Positions 1 to 14,415 are shown, counted from the stretch's first letter. The stretch: 64,000 bases of DNA from Himantopus leucocephalus (GCA_003993805.1 RSEF01000005.1:34229175-34293174); one strand, 5' to 3'. A program made the numbers and translations. The notes: generated by a model from the sequence alone, not told the origin.

Positions 1-2825
1 ATAGATCTCCATGTTCGGGTCTGGTTTTAGTGTTCTCTTCAGTGGATACTATCAGTTATGTGAAATCATCCTGTCACTTTCAAAACAAACTACTTAGCTC
101 TGGACTTTTTAAAATAAAACTTTTTTTCTTTTCACCCTTATAAATGTGCCCTTTCCAAATTCTTCCTCTTCTTGCTTTTAAAATAATGAAAAGACTAAAA
201 AGACTATGCTTGTAATTAAAATTCATTTTTAAATAACCTCAGAAGATTGTTTCTAGAAATCAAAACATCTTTATGGTCCCATTTCTAAGGAAAAAAAAGA
301 CAAGTGACTGGGATCCTGTACACTTTACTGTAGTCTACATTAATTACCTTCTATTAAAAAATGACAAAGACCTTTTTGAAAGGGAATCTGGCACTCTTTC
401 CACAGAAATGATGGCAGACACCCTACTCTCTGCTGATTTCTTGACACTTCTAATTACCTGTATTCATTTGAAATCGTTTCCTTTGTAGTGAGTTATTGGC
501 ATGATTTTCAGAGAACAAGAGGAAAATGGAAAACATTTTAGCAAGTTAAGAAAAAAAAAATCAACAGTATCATTGTTTGCAGCTTTTGTTGAAACTACCT
601 TCGTGAGTCATTTGAGGGACATGAAGGTAAATGAAAGGTTATACTTTGCCCTGCACGTTGTCGCTGGTATTTGTAATGTCAATAACTGTAGAAGGTTGTC
701 AGGAAACTGGAGAGATAAAGGTCAATAGCAATGACAAATATATCATTGTATGTGTTTGAATATGCAATATCAGCCTAATCTCATGGTGGAGGTTTTCACA
801 CCCTGGAAATATCAATCAGGTGCTGTATCAGAACTATCCATTGTTTTCTGCGTACCTAGAATAAAATGGGAGATCAGTAGATTTAAGTTTTAACATGTTT
901 AAACTATTTTTCCAGATTACTTTCTTTATTTAGTACAGAGAAACAAGTTATTCTCTCAAAAAGATATTTTCCATGAAATAAAACACTAACAGAGGCTTTA
1001 AAAGAAGAAAAAAAGAAGAGTATCCTAGGTTCCCTAATTTGTTACAGGACATTGAATATTAGTTTCTATTTAACATCTGATATTGCCACGGTTTTCAAAA
1101 TATTTTTGCAAACCATGTCGTTCTGATAATTGTGTGTAAATCCATTCGGGTTTTTTTCGTATACTAGCACAAGCAACAGCATCTCAATCAAAGTACCTCT
1201 TACAGGGATAGACCTTTATTTTTCACAAACTATATCAAGATTTCAGAGCTCAGTTAAAAGCAACTGAGTTGCCTTAACAGCCTACAGTTAATGTGTAAAG
1301 GAATAATCCTTTTGAGAGAATTCACTTACAGTTGAACATATCAAAGCTCCGGATTCTAAGTTGTTACAAATGGGGATCCTGATTTAGGAAAACCTAAATT
1401 TGACCTATAGGCGAATACCAAATCACAAGTCGTTACGTTGTTCTGTGGTTTTATGTGATTATGCAAGCATGGGAAAACAAGAGATGAAGAGCAAGGAAAG
1501 AAATTACATCAGAGAGCCATGTGACATTGAAAGTAAAAACAGCAATTAGTTCAGTGAGAATCTTGAGGTAGGAAGGTAGGGGAGGATGCAACAGTGTGAG
1601 GATGAGTTTTGAGAATAGCAGGAAGGAAGCATTGCAGCAAAATACAGTTGTCTGAGAGACAATTGGAAGAAGTACTCTTTCTGGGTAGAGCGTTTGAAAA
1701 AGTGACTGCGGGAAGCTAAGGGAAAAGTGAGCACAAATCATCTACTAATTAGAGACATGAAGCCCGATACAGTGAAAAAACAATGCTGAAAACACACAGT
1801 AAAGGCACAAAGATATTGTTGTAGAAGGATCCAAGCATCAGCCTGTCTGAAACCTCTGTGAATCTGTTTTTTTAAAAATAAACCAAGAAAAATATTTACT
1901 AACCCTGAATTAGTGATTCACTCTTTCCCTGGATGCTAGTTCCTTTTACAAGGTACTAGTAATTTGAGCCTTTGTTCTGCTAAGGTATTACTTCTGTGAA
2001 GTGTCCCTAAAACTATAAGAACTTCAGAGTCATTTGCTGTTGTGTGAATTGTAGTTTTAAGCTTTATTCTATTTATTGTGTTTTATCTATTTAGTGACTG
2101 ATTTCAGTGACATCAGTCACTTATGAGCACATTTTACCTTTTAGGAGCTGAGTTTTAATTTAGTAAAACACTTTAATGGGCTTAATGACAATTTTAAAAT
2201 GCATCATAAGTCTATGCTGTTCAGCAAAGCATTTAAGAGTGTGTTTGTATACTACCACAGTTCAGAGGGTTTGAGGAAATGCTTGAAGAAGTCCACTGTT
2301 GGCTAAAGTGGTTTGCCTGGGTCATTTCCTAGAAGTCCTTTTGACCTCCAAATACATTTTTTTCCTGAGAGTAAACATTTTAGCTGGATTTCCAAGGACA
2401 TAATAATGACTGAAAAGGTAACACCCCCTATTGCATTCACAGAAGGGTGTCCTTCCATCCTTGCCTAATTTTAACACACCTGTATCCCAGGTAATTTGAA
2501 CCATTTTTTCAAATTTTCAAACGAAAAACATCACATCTCATATGAAACATTACTGTTCTTGAAGTATCACAGCTTAAGGTAGTATCTTGTTTTTCGGTCA
2601 CGTAATACTTACCTTGAGGGACACCTCATTAAACCAGTTATTGAAATGTACCACCAATTAAAACATTTTTATAGTACTGTCTGAGAAATGGGCTTGTAAT
2701 TCTAGGCTGTCCATTGCCTACACTGTTGGCCTATGAATTTTAGCGTATGTTGAAATTTTTTATCCTCTCTGTGCATATGGTGTCTGATACAAATTATTAT
2801 AGACATTTAGAATTAATTTAGATGA
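1..2825. other. Unique AT-rich noncoding DNA, nothing recognised
   Basis: No mobile-element motif, RNA gene or convincing exon is visible. Open frames here are all under 100 codons, lie on both strands and overlap each other, and show no recognisable protein. Homopolymer A and T runs are frequent, as expected of AT-rich intergenic or intronic vertebrate DNA. Confidence 0.6.
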
Positions 2826-2979
2826 TTCTCTTTTTTCTTTCTTTCCTTCTTTCTCCCTCTCTCCCTCCTGCCTTCCCTGTCTCCCCGCCCTTTCTCTCTC
2901 CCTCCCCTTCCCTCCTCTCCTCCATCTCCCCCTCCTCCTCCCCCTCTCTGCCCCCCTTCTCTCTCTTTTCTTTCCTTCT
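2826..2979. repeat. Polypyrimidine (CT-rich) low-complexity tract
   Basis: About 154 bp made almost wholly of C and T on the plus strand (mixed TTTC, CTTT, CCCT, CTCC units) with only a few scattered purines. It is not a clean tandem repeat of one unit. The low complexity creates overlapping spurious open frames on both strands (Ser/Pro/Leu-rich on plus, Arg/Glu/Gly-rich on minus), which should not be taken as genes. Tracts of this kind can form triplex (H-DNA) structures in vitro; any role here is unknown. Confidence 0.93.
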
Positions 2980-5900
2980 GTGCTACAGTACAAGAGTTGT
3001 CTTTTCAAGCACAAGGTGTTTGTTTGTCTACCTGTTCCATGTATTTGCTCCGTATACGTTGCTTCATTAGGCTTCCCCACTCTCTCTTATGCACGCGTAA
3101 AAGTATGTCAGTTAAGTTTTCCATTTGAAAACAGTCCCATCCCTTATTATAGAACAACACTTCTTAGACTCACTATTTTCACTCAAATGCTTAATTATAT
3201 CATTGTCCAAGGTCTGTTACATACTCAAGCTCATGACACTGCTATGAGATGACTGCAATTATAAGGCTGTGAGGAGACAGAGTTTCGTTGCTGTTTTGAA
3301 TCTGCCTTTTAGCACTCTGGAATGGGAATAATCTTTTAGTGATTGCAACCTCTTTGTGTGTTTTTGTGTGCAAGAGAAACAAAAAGTAATTTACAATGTG
3401 CTACATATCTATGTATTGTGAATTACATGGCTGAGGATTAGATGCTCCCAATGCCTAGATCATTTCTAGGCCAAAATGCATTGCTTTGGAAATGAAAAAT
3501 CTTGAAGTACTTCTGAAATACACATTTACTTCCTGTAGTCATGTGAGCTGAAGAACCTATCAGCCTGGCAGATTCCTCTGATTTTATTAGCTTTGAATGC
3601 TTTCATTTAAGCAGTGAAAGTTCTGTAACTACAAATATCTGAATCAAACTTTCTCCGCTGTGAGGTATTATTTGGAGTCCATGGCTGATCTTCTCAGTGA
3701 AGAACAAGAATGCGTAACTACTAACTACAGGATTTTGATATTCTTTTCCAGATAAAGTAGTGATGTACTTTGCTTTATTTTGCAAGGATTAGGCATATGA
3801 CTACTGGAATCCAGTATGAACTTTAGAAGAGCATTGCCCTGCTCCTGGGTGAATACTACCTTTGATGTCATCAAAAAGGAGAGTACCCATACATTGATAG
3901 CACACCATAACAAAGCAGATCTTTCCTAACCATTTTCTGAAGTATATTAGTCCTTAAATTCTAGACATTGAATTGCATTGCTTCATAAATATCATCATAT
4001 CAAATCTTATCTAATCATTTTGTTGCCAGGTAAACTTACCAGTATTGCAGAGGTCAGTTTGTATGTTTGCATTAATGTGTAATGGTGAATATCTTTTGGA
4101 TCTTAAGAACTTCACAGTCCTGTAAAAGTGCTGCAAATAAATTATTTCACACTTGAATTTATTCTTATGGAAAAGAAAGTGCTGCATATTTAAAAATACA
4201 TGGATATAAATATAAAAGACCTAAAAATAGACTCATGCAAGTGTCTCCCAGTTTCCACCTTGCTGTTTAATGTAGAATTTTAAAACCCTCACATGTGAAA
4301 TGATTTTTATTTAGAAATGCGTATTTGTGATTTCTTTTTTGACAAAGAAAGGTCTTTTGTTCTGGTTTCTTCAACAGAACCTCATTTTGTGACTTTCTAC
4401 TGTCCCCTAGTGGCATTTTAATCTTGGTAACTATTGTGATATTGCCATTCTGCATTGCTTCTGTGCTTTTCTGTTTCCTTGAGACTATCATTAACAAACA
4501 TTTAAAATACTATTAAACAACCCATCAACTGACTGTGGAAGCAATAATATTGCTCTTTAGCCCAAGCGGTCCTTTCAGATATTTTAAAATGATATAAACA
4601 AAGCCAGCAAGCATATGCTATCTATATAATGCATTACTTCGTTACAGTAAACATTTCAGATTTGCAGAATGTTAACACAAACCTGATGAAAGAAAAATGT
4701 TATTAGTTGTGACGAGCCTATACATACCCTACAGTAGCTAAAATGTAATTTGTGACAGGTTAGAGAATTATTGTCAGTAGTCTTAGAGCATGCATTCCAG
4801 CTATTCCTTTTATTTTCTTCCCTTTAAACTCACACTGCATTTCCATTAGATTGTTAGCAAATTTACTATACCCCACAGTGTCACTTTTACATCAAATATT
4901 AATATATTACAGAGAAGTACCATATTAGTAGCTATCTCAACTGATAGCTATTGAAAATGGACTTCTTACATTTTCCATATGTTCTGTATAGAGATACACA
5001 TTTGATAGCTTTTACTATACTTAAATGCATAGTTGCCTTTTCTTTCTTGTGGGTGCATGTGCATGTATCTCCTTTCTTCACATTCAGTAAGATTCACACA
5101 CATTTTCTCAGTTTCATCTAGTTTTTGATTTGGATATGCTGTTTGGTTTTTTTGTTTTTTATTTTGTATGCAACCAGAAGCAGATTAGTACAGTCCCGGC
5201 TGTCATGGGCTTCAGTGATTAGTTCTCCCATGCTGATCATAGATTTCATTTTACACTAAATACTAGAATATTTCTTTATCTGAACTTATATGTGTATATA
5301 TATAAAAGATTGGATAGTACAGTTTGTTACACATAATTTTGTACTGATGAGTCACATTTAACATAGGAGTTAAGTTCTTCCCCGGATTTGGAAAATCGGA
5401 ATAAGATAATTGAGAATTCATTTAGTGTAACTGATGAAATTTTGAATGTAGTTTCAAAAAATGATTTTTTTTCCCCAAAAACTTTAGATGCACACATATG
5501 CATTCATAAATAAAAGAATGAGAACTCCTTTAAGCTGTTTTTTTTCTTGAACTTTCTATAAGATTAACAAAATAGAGGTCAGTAGAAGAAATGCCTGTTT
5601 AGTATCTACCATACTATTTTTAGCTGATAGGTATAAAAAGTGACAGCACTGCAAGTACAAGGCATAGTGGAATTTGGCCCATTAGCTCAGCATTTTAGGA
5701 ATCAAAGAGATATATATTGCATTAATAACTTCTTGGCACTGTCTGCTAGAGTATTATGGTTATAATAACTATCACACTAAAACTGCTGTTTTACACTTTT
5801 ATCTTGAACTGGAGCGAAGGCAGAAACCCTTCAGCCATCATATTTTCTTAAAATGGTTCATTATATGCTGTATGCCTTGGTTTGAAAATAAACAAGAACG

Positions 5901-8900
5901 TGGTATGACAATTTTTACAGTTTATATTCGTAAAAAGACTAGAAGGATTGGCGCTAGCTTTTGAGCCTTGTCTGTCTTCAGTAGCTGTATTGCAATTCTG
6001 TGTAGATCTGCTTATCCATCCTTAGGTTTGATTAAGATATCCCAAAACAAAGCCCTAGAGTGCTGTCGCTTTGGGCACAAACACACAAAAATGCAACCAA
6101 TGTTAACATTCCGCTTAATATCATTTTTCAGACATGGAAAGAAGAGATTTTAAAGCTTTCAGATTATACAAGAAGGCTTAAAATCTGTTCCCCTTTATTT
6201 GTACTTTTTCATATGATGTGGTGCAGCTTTCAAAATTGCTGCTTTGATTTTATTTTTTTTCCAAACAGTAATATCTTAAATTGAAATGTAGAACTTTTAC
6301 AGCTTGCTTTCTCACAAATTTTTGTGATCTTTACTTTTTTCAAAATAATCCTTCAGTAAGCAGATTTGTATTAAGATATAGCTGCTGTGTTATGGGAAAC
6401 ACTGGAACTGCTTTGATAGGCTAAAATGGAGTGAAAATTTCTCTTTGAAATGTTGTGTAGCTTTGCGTTAGCAAATACAGCTTGTTCATAGCCTTACTTT
6501 AAAAGATAAAATTATCTGTATCCTTTTTATTAAGAGGGTATATGTTTATGGCTGTCTAAAGAATTTCCTGGAAAAGGCTTGGTATGAGTTTGCCTAATTA
6601 TTACTAAGATACTACAGAAGATTGCTTCACTGTAAAGATGGCTTCACTGTAAATCACTAGAACAGTATAACACTATCAGTGGCCTACTTCCCCAAAATTA
6701 GTTTTCTCCAAAACATCTAATAAAGCTAAGCAGTCTCACTTTTTACAACTCAGGAGACTATCTAAACAGAATGAACAGATTTATAGGGTTATTTTTAGTA
6801 TGTGTCACTTGCATTACAGTTTACATTTGCTTTTGAAGCTTATTTGACATTCTTGGTAAAAAAATATAGCCAGAAATCTCATTAAAGGCCTTCATAAAGT
6901 ACAGTCTCAATAGGGTTGTTACCTCTCCCCCCAAAAATGGGGAAAAAACCCAAAACGTGCATGTGCGCATCATGTGGTTTGGATTTGATTTTAAACATTT
7001 TTTTATTACTGTTTAAAAAACAAATTGAAACACCTGCAGATGAATGTGTAAAGAATGTTTATATAAATAATTGCTCAACTCACAACTAGGTTAAGTAACT
7101 AAGCATTTTGTCACTGTGCAGTATTTCACAGGGCAACAGGTAAATGTTGACATGTCTAAAATGGTAATTATTTTCTTCCACCACTGAAGAAATAATTTTT
7201 TTATTAAGGTAAAATAAGTATTAAGTTCTTGAAATGTAGAATATTGTGTTTTCTGAAAGCTGTTCTTCCATGAATTAGCTATATATAAAAGGTTATATAA
7301 GATGCTGGCATGTGATGCTGAGTATCTTTTCTGAAAATACAATGTTGTCCTCTATGATGAAATACAGAGTTATAGACAGATATGTTAAATCCAGCTGGGG
7401 AAAAGTGCCTCTGTGTGCGCGTAGGTTTAATATCATATAGCTTTTATATTTATTTTTTGCAAATATTTATATGAACTGCAGAATATTGAGGAGATAAAAC
7501 TGAATCCATATTTAACCAATTTATGTGTTCTTTCATATTTATGGAAATATTTTGGTGATGTTAAACTGTAAAGGAAACATAAACTGACATTGCTATTTTT
7601 TACCTTCTGGACCTGTCGTATTAATCAGGTTAGTGTAAAACTGTGGAATAAGGAAATGCCTTAACTATAGATAGATAAGTCAGCAGTACAATTCAAGTAG
7701 ATCTTAAATTTCAAGGTATGACAACAAATAGGTATTGCAGATAGACAACTCTGATAAGATTATTTTAGAATAAGATTTCTTGAAACTGCTAGAGTACTAG
7801 TGTTAGGTGAATTGTGAGAAAATTATGTTTCCTTACAGACTAACTTCTTTTCATATGCACACACGTGCATGCGATTCTATAGGCTTTTAAAAATCAGTTT
7901 GCTGTAACCATTTTTAAGTATTAAAAGTCAATGTGCAGCACTTAAACATTGAAACAAATCATTTCTATAAATGTATCTCTTGACAGATTGCTTTCTACAA
8001 GGCTGGCATGGAATTGAAAGAATAAAATGACACGGTCGGGCTAATAGGGTAATATTAATCATATCTACGGTGAAGAGGAAATTGAGATAACTTGGAAGGG
8101 TTAAAAGTAGGCTGGTTTCCTTCCAGACATATATTTAGGAGGTTTTTGTTGTATCAGGCTGAATATTAAGTCAGCGAAGTAAAAGTAGCAAATGGTTACT
8201 GTAGTCTGCCAGCAAATTGTGTATGAAACAAAGAATTACTAGGTTCATACAAGCTGATAAAGGATTACTACACAGACAAAGCCATTTAAAATTTGCAGCT
8301 CCAACCAGACAATTTTTTATGTTTTACAAAGAAGTACAATTACATTTTGAATGACCTTATGCCACAATGATGATATAAAGAACAGATTTGTCTGTGCTCC
8401 TGGGTCTAGCTTGTATATCCTGTATACATTAGTGCATTTCAGTTGGTGTAGCTGTGATTGTTTATCTTTGTCAATTTTAAGATATGAATTAAACTCAAAT
8501 GTCTTTCAAATGTGATACTGTACTTACTCTGTTCAAATAATAAAAATAATTTATTGCAGTAATCTGGATTTATGTCTTGGTTAGTTAGAGTAAATATATG
8601 GCCTCTATGGGATTCCCTTTTGCCCCTTAAATTCCACACTGCTTTAAAGTGTACTTGTGCATTAGAGAAAGTTTAGTATGCTTTGCATAAAATGCTTTAA
8701 AATTTACACAAATGAGAAATTAAACTTAATGTTGACAAGCTACACAAGTTATTTCAAGTATCCATTGCAGTTTTAAGTTCAGCAGAGTTAAAATCAGCTG
8801 AAAGCTGAAAAGCTAAAAGTTTGACAATATATGTTATTTACATTATATACGTATTATTATAATCAAAACATTGAAGGTGTTGAAAAGTTTTTATCTACCT

Positions 8901-9955
8901 AGTACATGTTTTATTATTCAGTTTTGAACTACTTTCTGTTTGTATTTGTGGTGTTCAAATCTTTTTGTGATTTATAGTATTGTATAACTTTGCCTTCCTC
9001 CTTTCTGTCGTGTTCATGATAAACCCACACCTATTCATCTGTCTATATTAATGAACCAGTACAAAAGTAGAGATGTTAAAGAAAAATTATCTCATTAATT
9101 GAAGACAGTCTTGTATTTTATTGCAATGGGAAATCTAAATAGTGTTCCACCCTTTTTAGGAAAGGCTGTTTATGTTTTTTTGAATAACAAAATCTAATGC
9201 ATGTAAAAACGTGAGCTCTAACTAAATCACTCATTGCTTTTTACAGATAAGCTTTTTCAGCAAAAAGTTTAATGAGAGAGAAGCGATGAGAGAATTTCCT
9301 TTCTTAGAGGAAAACTAGACTGCTGTACCTTACTAAATAATTACAGCTTGCTTTGTGGTTTAGTGCATTCTGTAACATGTGTTAATTTTATGAAATTATT
9401 AAAAAGAGTATATGAGTATATAATCTTAATTAACCTTAGTTTCTAAGGTGGTGATGTAGCTGCAAACAGTGCTTTTAAATTGGGGAATGTAGCTTTTGAC
9501 TGTTTTGAGCCAAATACCTTCAGTTGTACATATATGTATATGTGTGTCTAAATATATATTCTGAAAAAATAAATATATATTTTGAAAACTGTTGGTCTTT
9601 TTTATTTATTGGGATAAATTGTTCCTTTCATCCTGCTAGTTCAAGCTAGGATAATGATACTACTTCATTTTAGTATTCTTGCACTACCTATTTGTACCTA
9701 TAACATCAGTATTGTGTCTACCACAACACGTGGACAGTCGATCCCCTAAATAAGCATGTATTAAGTGACAAAGCATTTTTAATAACTTTATTGTGCAGTT
9801 CTGTAACTAGGTATGCTTTTAATTAAACACTAGTCCATAAATAAGCAAATAATAGAAGTTAGCAGAGAAGCAGTTGATATAAATCATGACAGTAGCTCAT
9901 TTATCTTTGTCCTAACAAGACAATAGGAAATGACACTAAGCCGTTGTTTTCTATG
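2980..9955. other. Unique AT-rich noncoding DNA, nothing recognised
   Basis: I see no CR1 motif, LTR end, RNA gene or exon in this stretch. A short TA-rich patch lies at about 5289-5305, and two near-identical 'aaatatatatt(c/t)tgaaaa' segments lie at about 9550-9590. All open frames are short and unrecognisable. Confidence 0.55.
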
Positions 9956-10335
9956 CATTAAGATTTCCTTCTTAAACAAATGCAATTGAGGCAGTTTGTT
10001 TTTCAGCGACAGCCCAGCACGCAATGCCAGTGGCCAGAGTTTTGTCTTGTCTTCATCCAGGGAAGGATTAATCTTTGTGATGGTGCAAACAAAATGTATG
10101 TCTGAGGTCAAAGTGCGGGTTGCCTTTTGGGATCTGCATTACATTAATGTCATTTTTGGGTTCCTGACGTTAATCAAAACCAACACCATAAAGCGTCACT
10201 TAGCTAATTTGTGTATTATTGTCAATGTTACCATTAATTATGCGTTTGTGAGGAAAAAGAGGATTAATGAGATGTCACAGGTAATTTACAATGATCAGGC
10301 TCCCCAGGACATTAAGAAAACACTAGCTGTGTAAG
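9956..10335. promoter_or_regulatory. Candidate conserved noncoding element / enhancer-like block
   Basis: This block differs from its surroundings. It keeps several CpG dinucleotides and has few homopolymer runs. It is dense in homeodomain-type TAAT cores: GATTAATC palindrome at 10076-10083, ACATTAATGT palindrome at 10141-10150, GTTAATC near 10170, ATTAATTA at 10233-10240, and GGATTA (the core preferred by K50 homeodomains such as OTX) at 10075-10080 and 10261-10266. A 112-codon plus-strand frame (9996-10334) overlaps a minus-strand frame and resembles no protein I know, so I favour a regulatory element over an exon. Conservation cannot be tested from this sequence alone. Confidence 0.33.
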
Positions 10336-13300
10336 ATTACCATTCAAACATAATAGTGCTCATGCAAAAAAGTCTTTGTTAAGTCTCTGAACCAAGTTTT
10401 TCTATCGGGTTGAAATATATTTTATATTGGTCATAGAATGTTTATTTTAAATTAAAAGCAGTATAGCAGTTTGGTGTTTTTTACTGAGCTCTCTATTGAA
10501 CACAATAATAAAAAAACTGGTGTCATGTTTTAATTGGGAAATCCTTGGAAAAATGTGCTCTGTTGTATTGAATTGCTGTGAGAAACTCTTTTCACTGAAA
10601 AATTTCTACAGGCAACATTAATGAGCACAAAGTCTCATTAAAAGTGCGAGATTATCAAGTGATAATATCATCATTAACACATAGTTACGATAGTATGATG
10701 CTCTCTCTATATAGTATAGAAGCAAAAATAATGAACAGTATGTTTGCGTATTTACAGTATATGTATCAAGTATCACTTGTAGGTGATAAAGTGAAACTTT
10801 AAATGAGAGCATCTTGTCCATTCATTAACTAATGACCCTATTTATTCCATTGCTGCTGCTGGTTTTTAATCTCTGTTACTGATTTATTACTGTGTTTTAA
10901 TACAGAGTTTATAGAAAAGTTGCTTGTAGGACAATAAGTCAAATTTTGATCCCGATTACCAGTAGTTCCCCAGGACAGAGGACTAATTTTACTTAATTTT
11001 GTAAGTGTCCGTGTAGGGCTTATTTCTGGTTGAAAACTGAATTTGTATTTGTTTCAGTCAACTTACTGAACTTGAATCCTTTTGAACAAGATTTTCGAAT
11101 ACATCCAATATTGGTGTCTGTTTTTGACAATAACTTTAAAGGTCATATGGAAATATAAATATCTGAGATGAAAACTGGTTAAAAGAAAATATTAGGGTTT
11201 TCGTATCTCTGAATTAATCCCTCATAATTTCCCCCAAAATTGCCCTGGGATATGGAGGACAATTGTCAATGGTAATTCAGATCAGAAATTGTTTTTAAGT
11301 ATAAATAATTTAATTTGGTGATTTTTCCCCACTCCCCCATACTCTCATAAATTGTTTTATGCAAGGTCTTAATATCTAGGGTCTGCCTTTCAGTAGATAA
11401 CCCATTTCGTGTGAAATGGCTGTAGTACTTCCATGTAGACTTATACTTTTTTCTGTATATAACCTAATATCATAAAACTCAGAGTAAATTATATCAGATT
11501 GCCTTATAAGTAAATATGAAGCTCTTAAAAGGCTAACGACACTGTAATATATTCTTTTTTCAAGTGAATTTATTGTTGGTCAAAAGCTAATGCTTTGGAA
11601 ACCAGTTGTAATTTTCTTCCTTCTATGATTTCAAAGTGTAACAAGTTTGACACGCTTCTCATTGTCTCAGTCTTCTGCCGAAAAGATCAACTGTAGATAC
11701 CAGGGACTACTTTAATCTTTATACCCAACTGGTTTGTTGCTTCTCTGTTGAAGCTGCCAGGAGGAAGGGTTTTTTTAATGTTGGACAAGCAATTGCTGTT
11801 AATATTGGGGTATATCAGGGTCTCAGTCATAATTAGCGCCTCACAGGCCAAATGACTCTGCTCATATGAAACACTGCTTCCAACATGAAGCCCTAAGGAT
11901 GTACCACACTGGAAGGTGGAAAAGGTAAGACTCAAGTCAGCTTCAGCCTGCTACTGCGAAGCAAGAGCCATAAACAGCAAGGCGCAGGGACTAGACCTGG
12001 AGGTCACAGACTGACATCTGAAGAAAATGAAATCAGCTCTGCATTTTGCTCAGTACACGTTTATGAGTATGGACTAGTTGCTAAATAAAACTCTCTTCTG
12101 AAGAAAAGGACAGGGTTTTATTTAGCTCTCCGGTCCAGGGCATAAAGTAGATATAGAAGCAGAGCATGTTACCTACAGCTGCTGCTAAGCACTTGACACA
12201 GTATATTAGCCACACTAAAAAGTTTGAAATAGAACTCAGAAGATAACTCATTAAACACTATTTTAAAATAATCGGCATGATATTGTACAACAGCTAGAAC
12301 GAAGATAAAGGGTGATTAAACAAGACTTTAATGTTAACAGCTAGATTTGGAAGGATTTATGTATAAACTGCATAAAAGCTTGTAGCTGGATATGCAATAT
12401 ATCATGTAAAACTGTCACTTCTTCATGTAATTATTGATGATCAAGATACTAAGCAGTAAGAGCACACTTGAGAATATAGTTCTGCTGAATATTAGAACTG
12501 GGCAAGAATATTGTGATGAATGATAGATCTGCTGAAAATTTCTAAAAAGTTATTTCTTGTAACATCAAAACTATTCAGTCAGTTTGAATTTGTTGCGTAA
12601 TTTTGGGGGGAATGTTTACCCTTTTCTTTTTAGCAACTGAGCCTAAATAGATGGTGCCAGGTCATTCAACTAAAATGTGGAACTTGGAGACTCCGTTCTA
12701 TATTGGGGAATTTCAGCTCAACTCCCAGGAAGACACCAGAATTTACCAGTTAGAGGTACCTTTGTGTGCAAATATTCCATAGGAATTTCTACAACTGCAA
12801 CAAAAAATGAAGGGATATTGGCATGCTCTTTAGGAAAGAGGAGAATCCTTAAATGTGTGCTGTGAATGAGGTCTCAGATCCTTCTCAACTTTGCCCAGAA
12901 TCCTGTTCCAAAAAATATTTGTCAACAACTCAGTCTCCCCGTGTTCCACTGCTTGAGGCAGTTTGGCTTTATATAGACATATACATAATTAAAACAGCAA
13001 ATAAGAGATCTGGTGCTTATGTACTCCCTTAGCGAGTGAGACTCCTTCATTTGCCTTTGTATGAAAACAGGACAGGGTCGGTATAAATAACTGAGAACAC
13101 TCTATCCCCCAGATTTCCCTATAGCCTTATAGAGCAGTGGGACAATCTCGGGGATGTGAGGGGACGTGGACACCATCCCCACCTCCCTTACTAAGGAGAG
13201 AATTAGAATCAAATCTCCAACATCTGGGATAAGTACTGTGCCCAATGAATAACTCCGTAAGACTTTATAATCTCTTCCCAATGTCTTTGGAATATTCTGT

Positions 13301-14415
13301 TTGTTCCAAATGGAAGATAGTAGTTGGAGCAATTTTGTTTTGTGACTCTGTAAAGAAAAACAAGAAGAAATATATCTGTTGAATTCAAAAAATCTTCTCT
13401 TGACCAAACTAAAAATGAATAATTGATGCAGGTTTACTAGGGTGGCAAAGATTTTGCTGAATTTGGAGATCTCTGGAGGTATTATTAAGGGACTTCTTGA
13501 GTATTCTCTTACTGCTCTCATTAATTGCTCTTAGCTAAAATGTTCTGTCTGTTTTGGTCTCAGTCACATGTTTTAAAAGCAAAGGCTGGTGTGTTTGTGA
13601 AAACCTGTCATTTGGGTCAGTTCAATGGTTGGTTGGCAGAACTTAAGTCTGACTGTCACCTCATCAGGGGTCTATTTAGATGTTTCTATTGCTTGGTCAT
13701 CCAGATGAGTGTCAGATATGGCAAAAATGGAATGAAAGCTAGAGCAAATGCAGTTCGCTTGAGTTTTCTAGAAAATTCCATAGCATACAAGTCACGTGTT
13801 TTTCTCCTTCTACCTTAAGGAAAGAATTTAAAAAAAATATGGGTTAAAGCAAGACAGTAACATGTCAAACAGCTTCAGGGGAAATCTACATATTTTTCTC
13901 ACCACTCTAGCTAAATACTAATGAGCTTATTAAAATAAAGTGACAAAAAAAAAAAGATGCTTTACTTTCTCTATTTGACCTTTGTGCAGTGAAGGTAAAC
14001 ATATTGCATCTTTTGAATAATACATGCAAGACTATTTATTTGCTATATTTATAATCAGTAAAATGGTATGTACATGATTAGATGTTTTGATAAAACTTCT
14101 GTTTATGAACAAACCTACTGTTCTGCTAGAACTTGATTCTGAATTTTGAAATGAAATAGGGTATTATGAAATATAAACTTCTGTATGAGGGCCACCACAT
14201 TTTTCTGTACTAACTTTCATGAAAGAGCTGAGTAACGTGTTTGTATACAAGTTTCCTCTTACAAAAACCAATAAGGAGTATTTTAGAGAGAAACAAATAT
14301 CTGAAGACAAATTTTGAATTTATTTTTATCTGAAAAAATAGAATTTGTGAGATTACAAACCATCAATTGAAATATTTAAGTTATTAAACAGTGGAACAAA
14401 ACACTGTTGCCATTG
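10336..14415. other. Unique noncoding DNA; contains one unexplained 139-codon open frame
   Basis: No repeat family is recognised. A minus-strand frame at 13102-13521 (139 codons, ATG start) is the longest frame in the window outside CR1 copies. Its translation shows no signal peptide, domain or family motif that I recognise, and its length is within what AT-rich DNA of this size gives by chance. I therefore do not call it a gene. The rest holds only shorter frames. Confidence 0.5.

Noticed and set aside
2760..3080. Arg/Glu/Gly-rich and Ser/Pro-rich frames on opposite strands
   Set aside because: Both are translations of the same polypyrimidine tract; low complexity alone keeps them open.
4929..4950. 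Perfect 8-bp stem hairpin TAGCTATC/GATAGCTA
   Set aside because: Too short and too likely by chance in 64 kb to support an RNA gene or regulatory hairpin.
9996..10334. 112-codon plus-strand frame as a coding exon
   Set aside because: Overlapped by a minus-strand frame, no recognisable protein features; low stop density is better explained by the unusual composition of a possible noncoding element.
13102..13521. 139-codon minus-strand open frame
   Set aside because: Longest frame outside CR1, but no domain, no homologous motif I recognise and no splice or promoter context; frames of this size are expected about once by chance in AT-rich DNA of this length on six frames.
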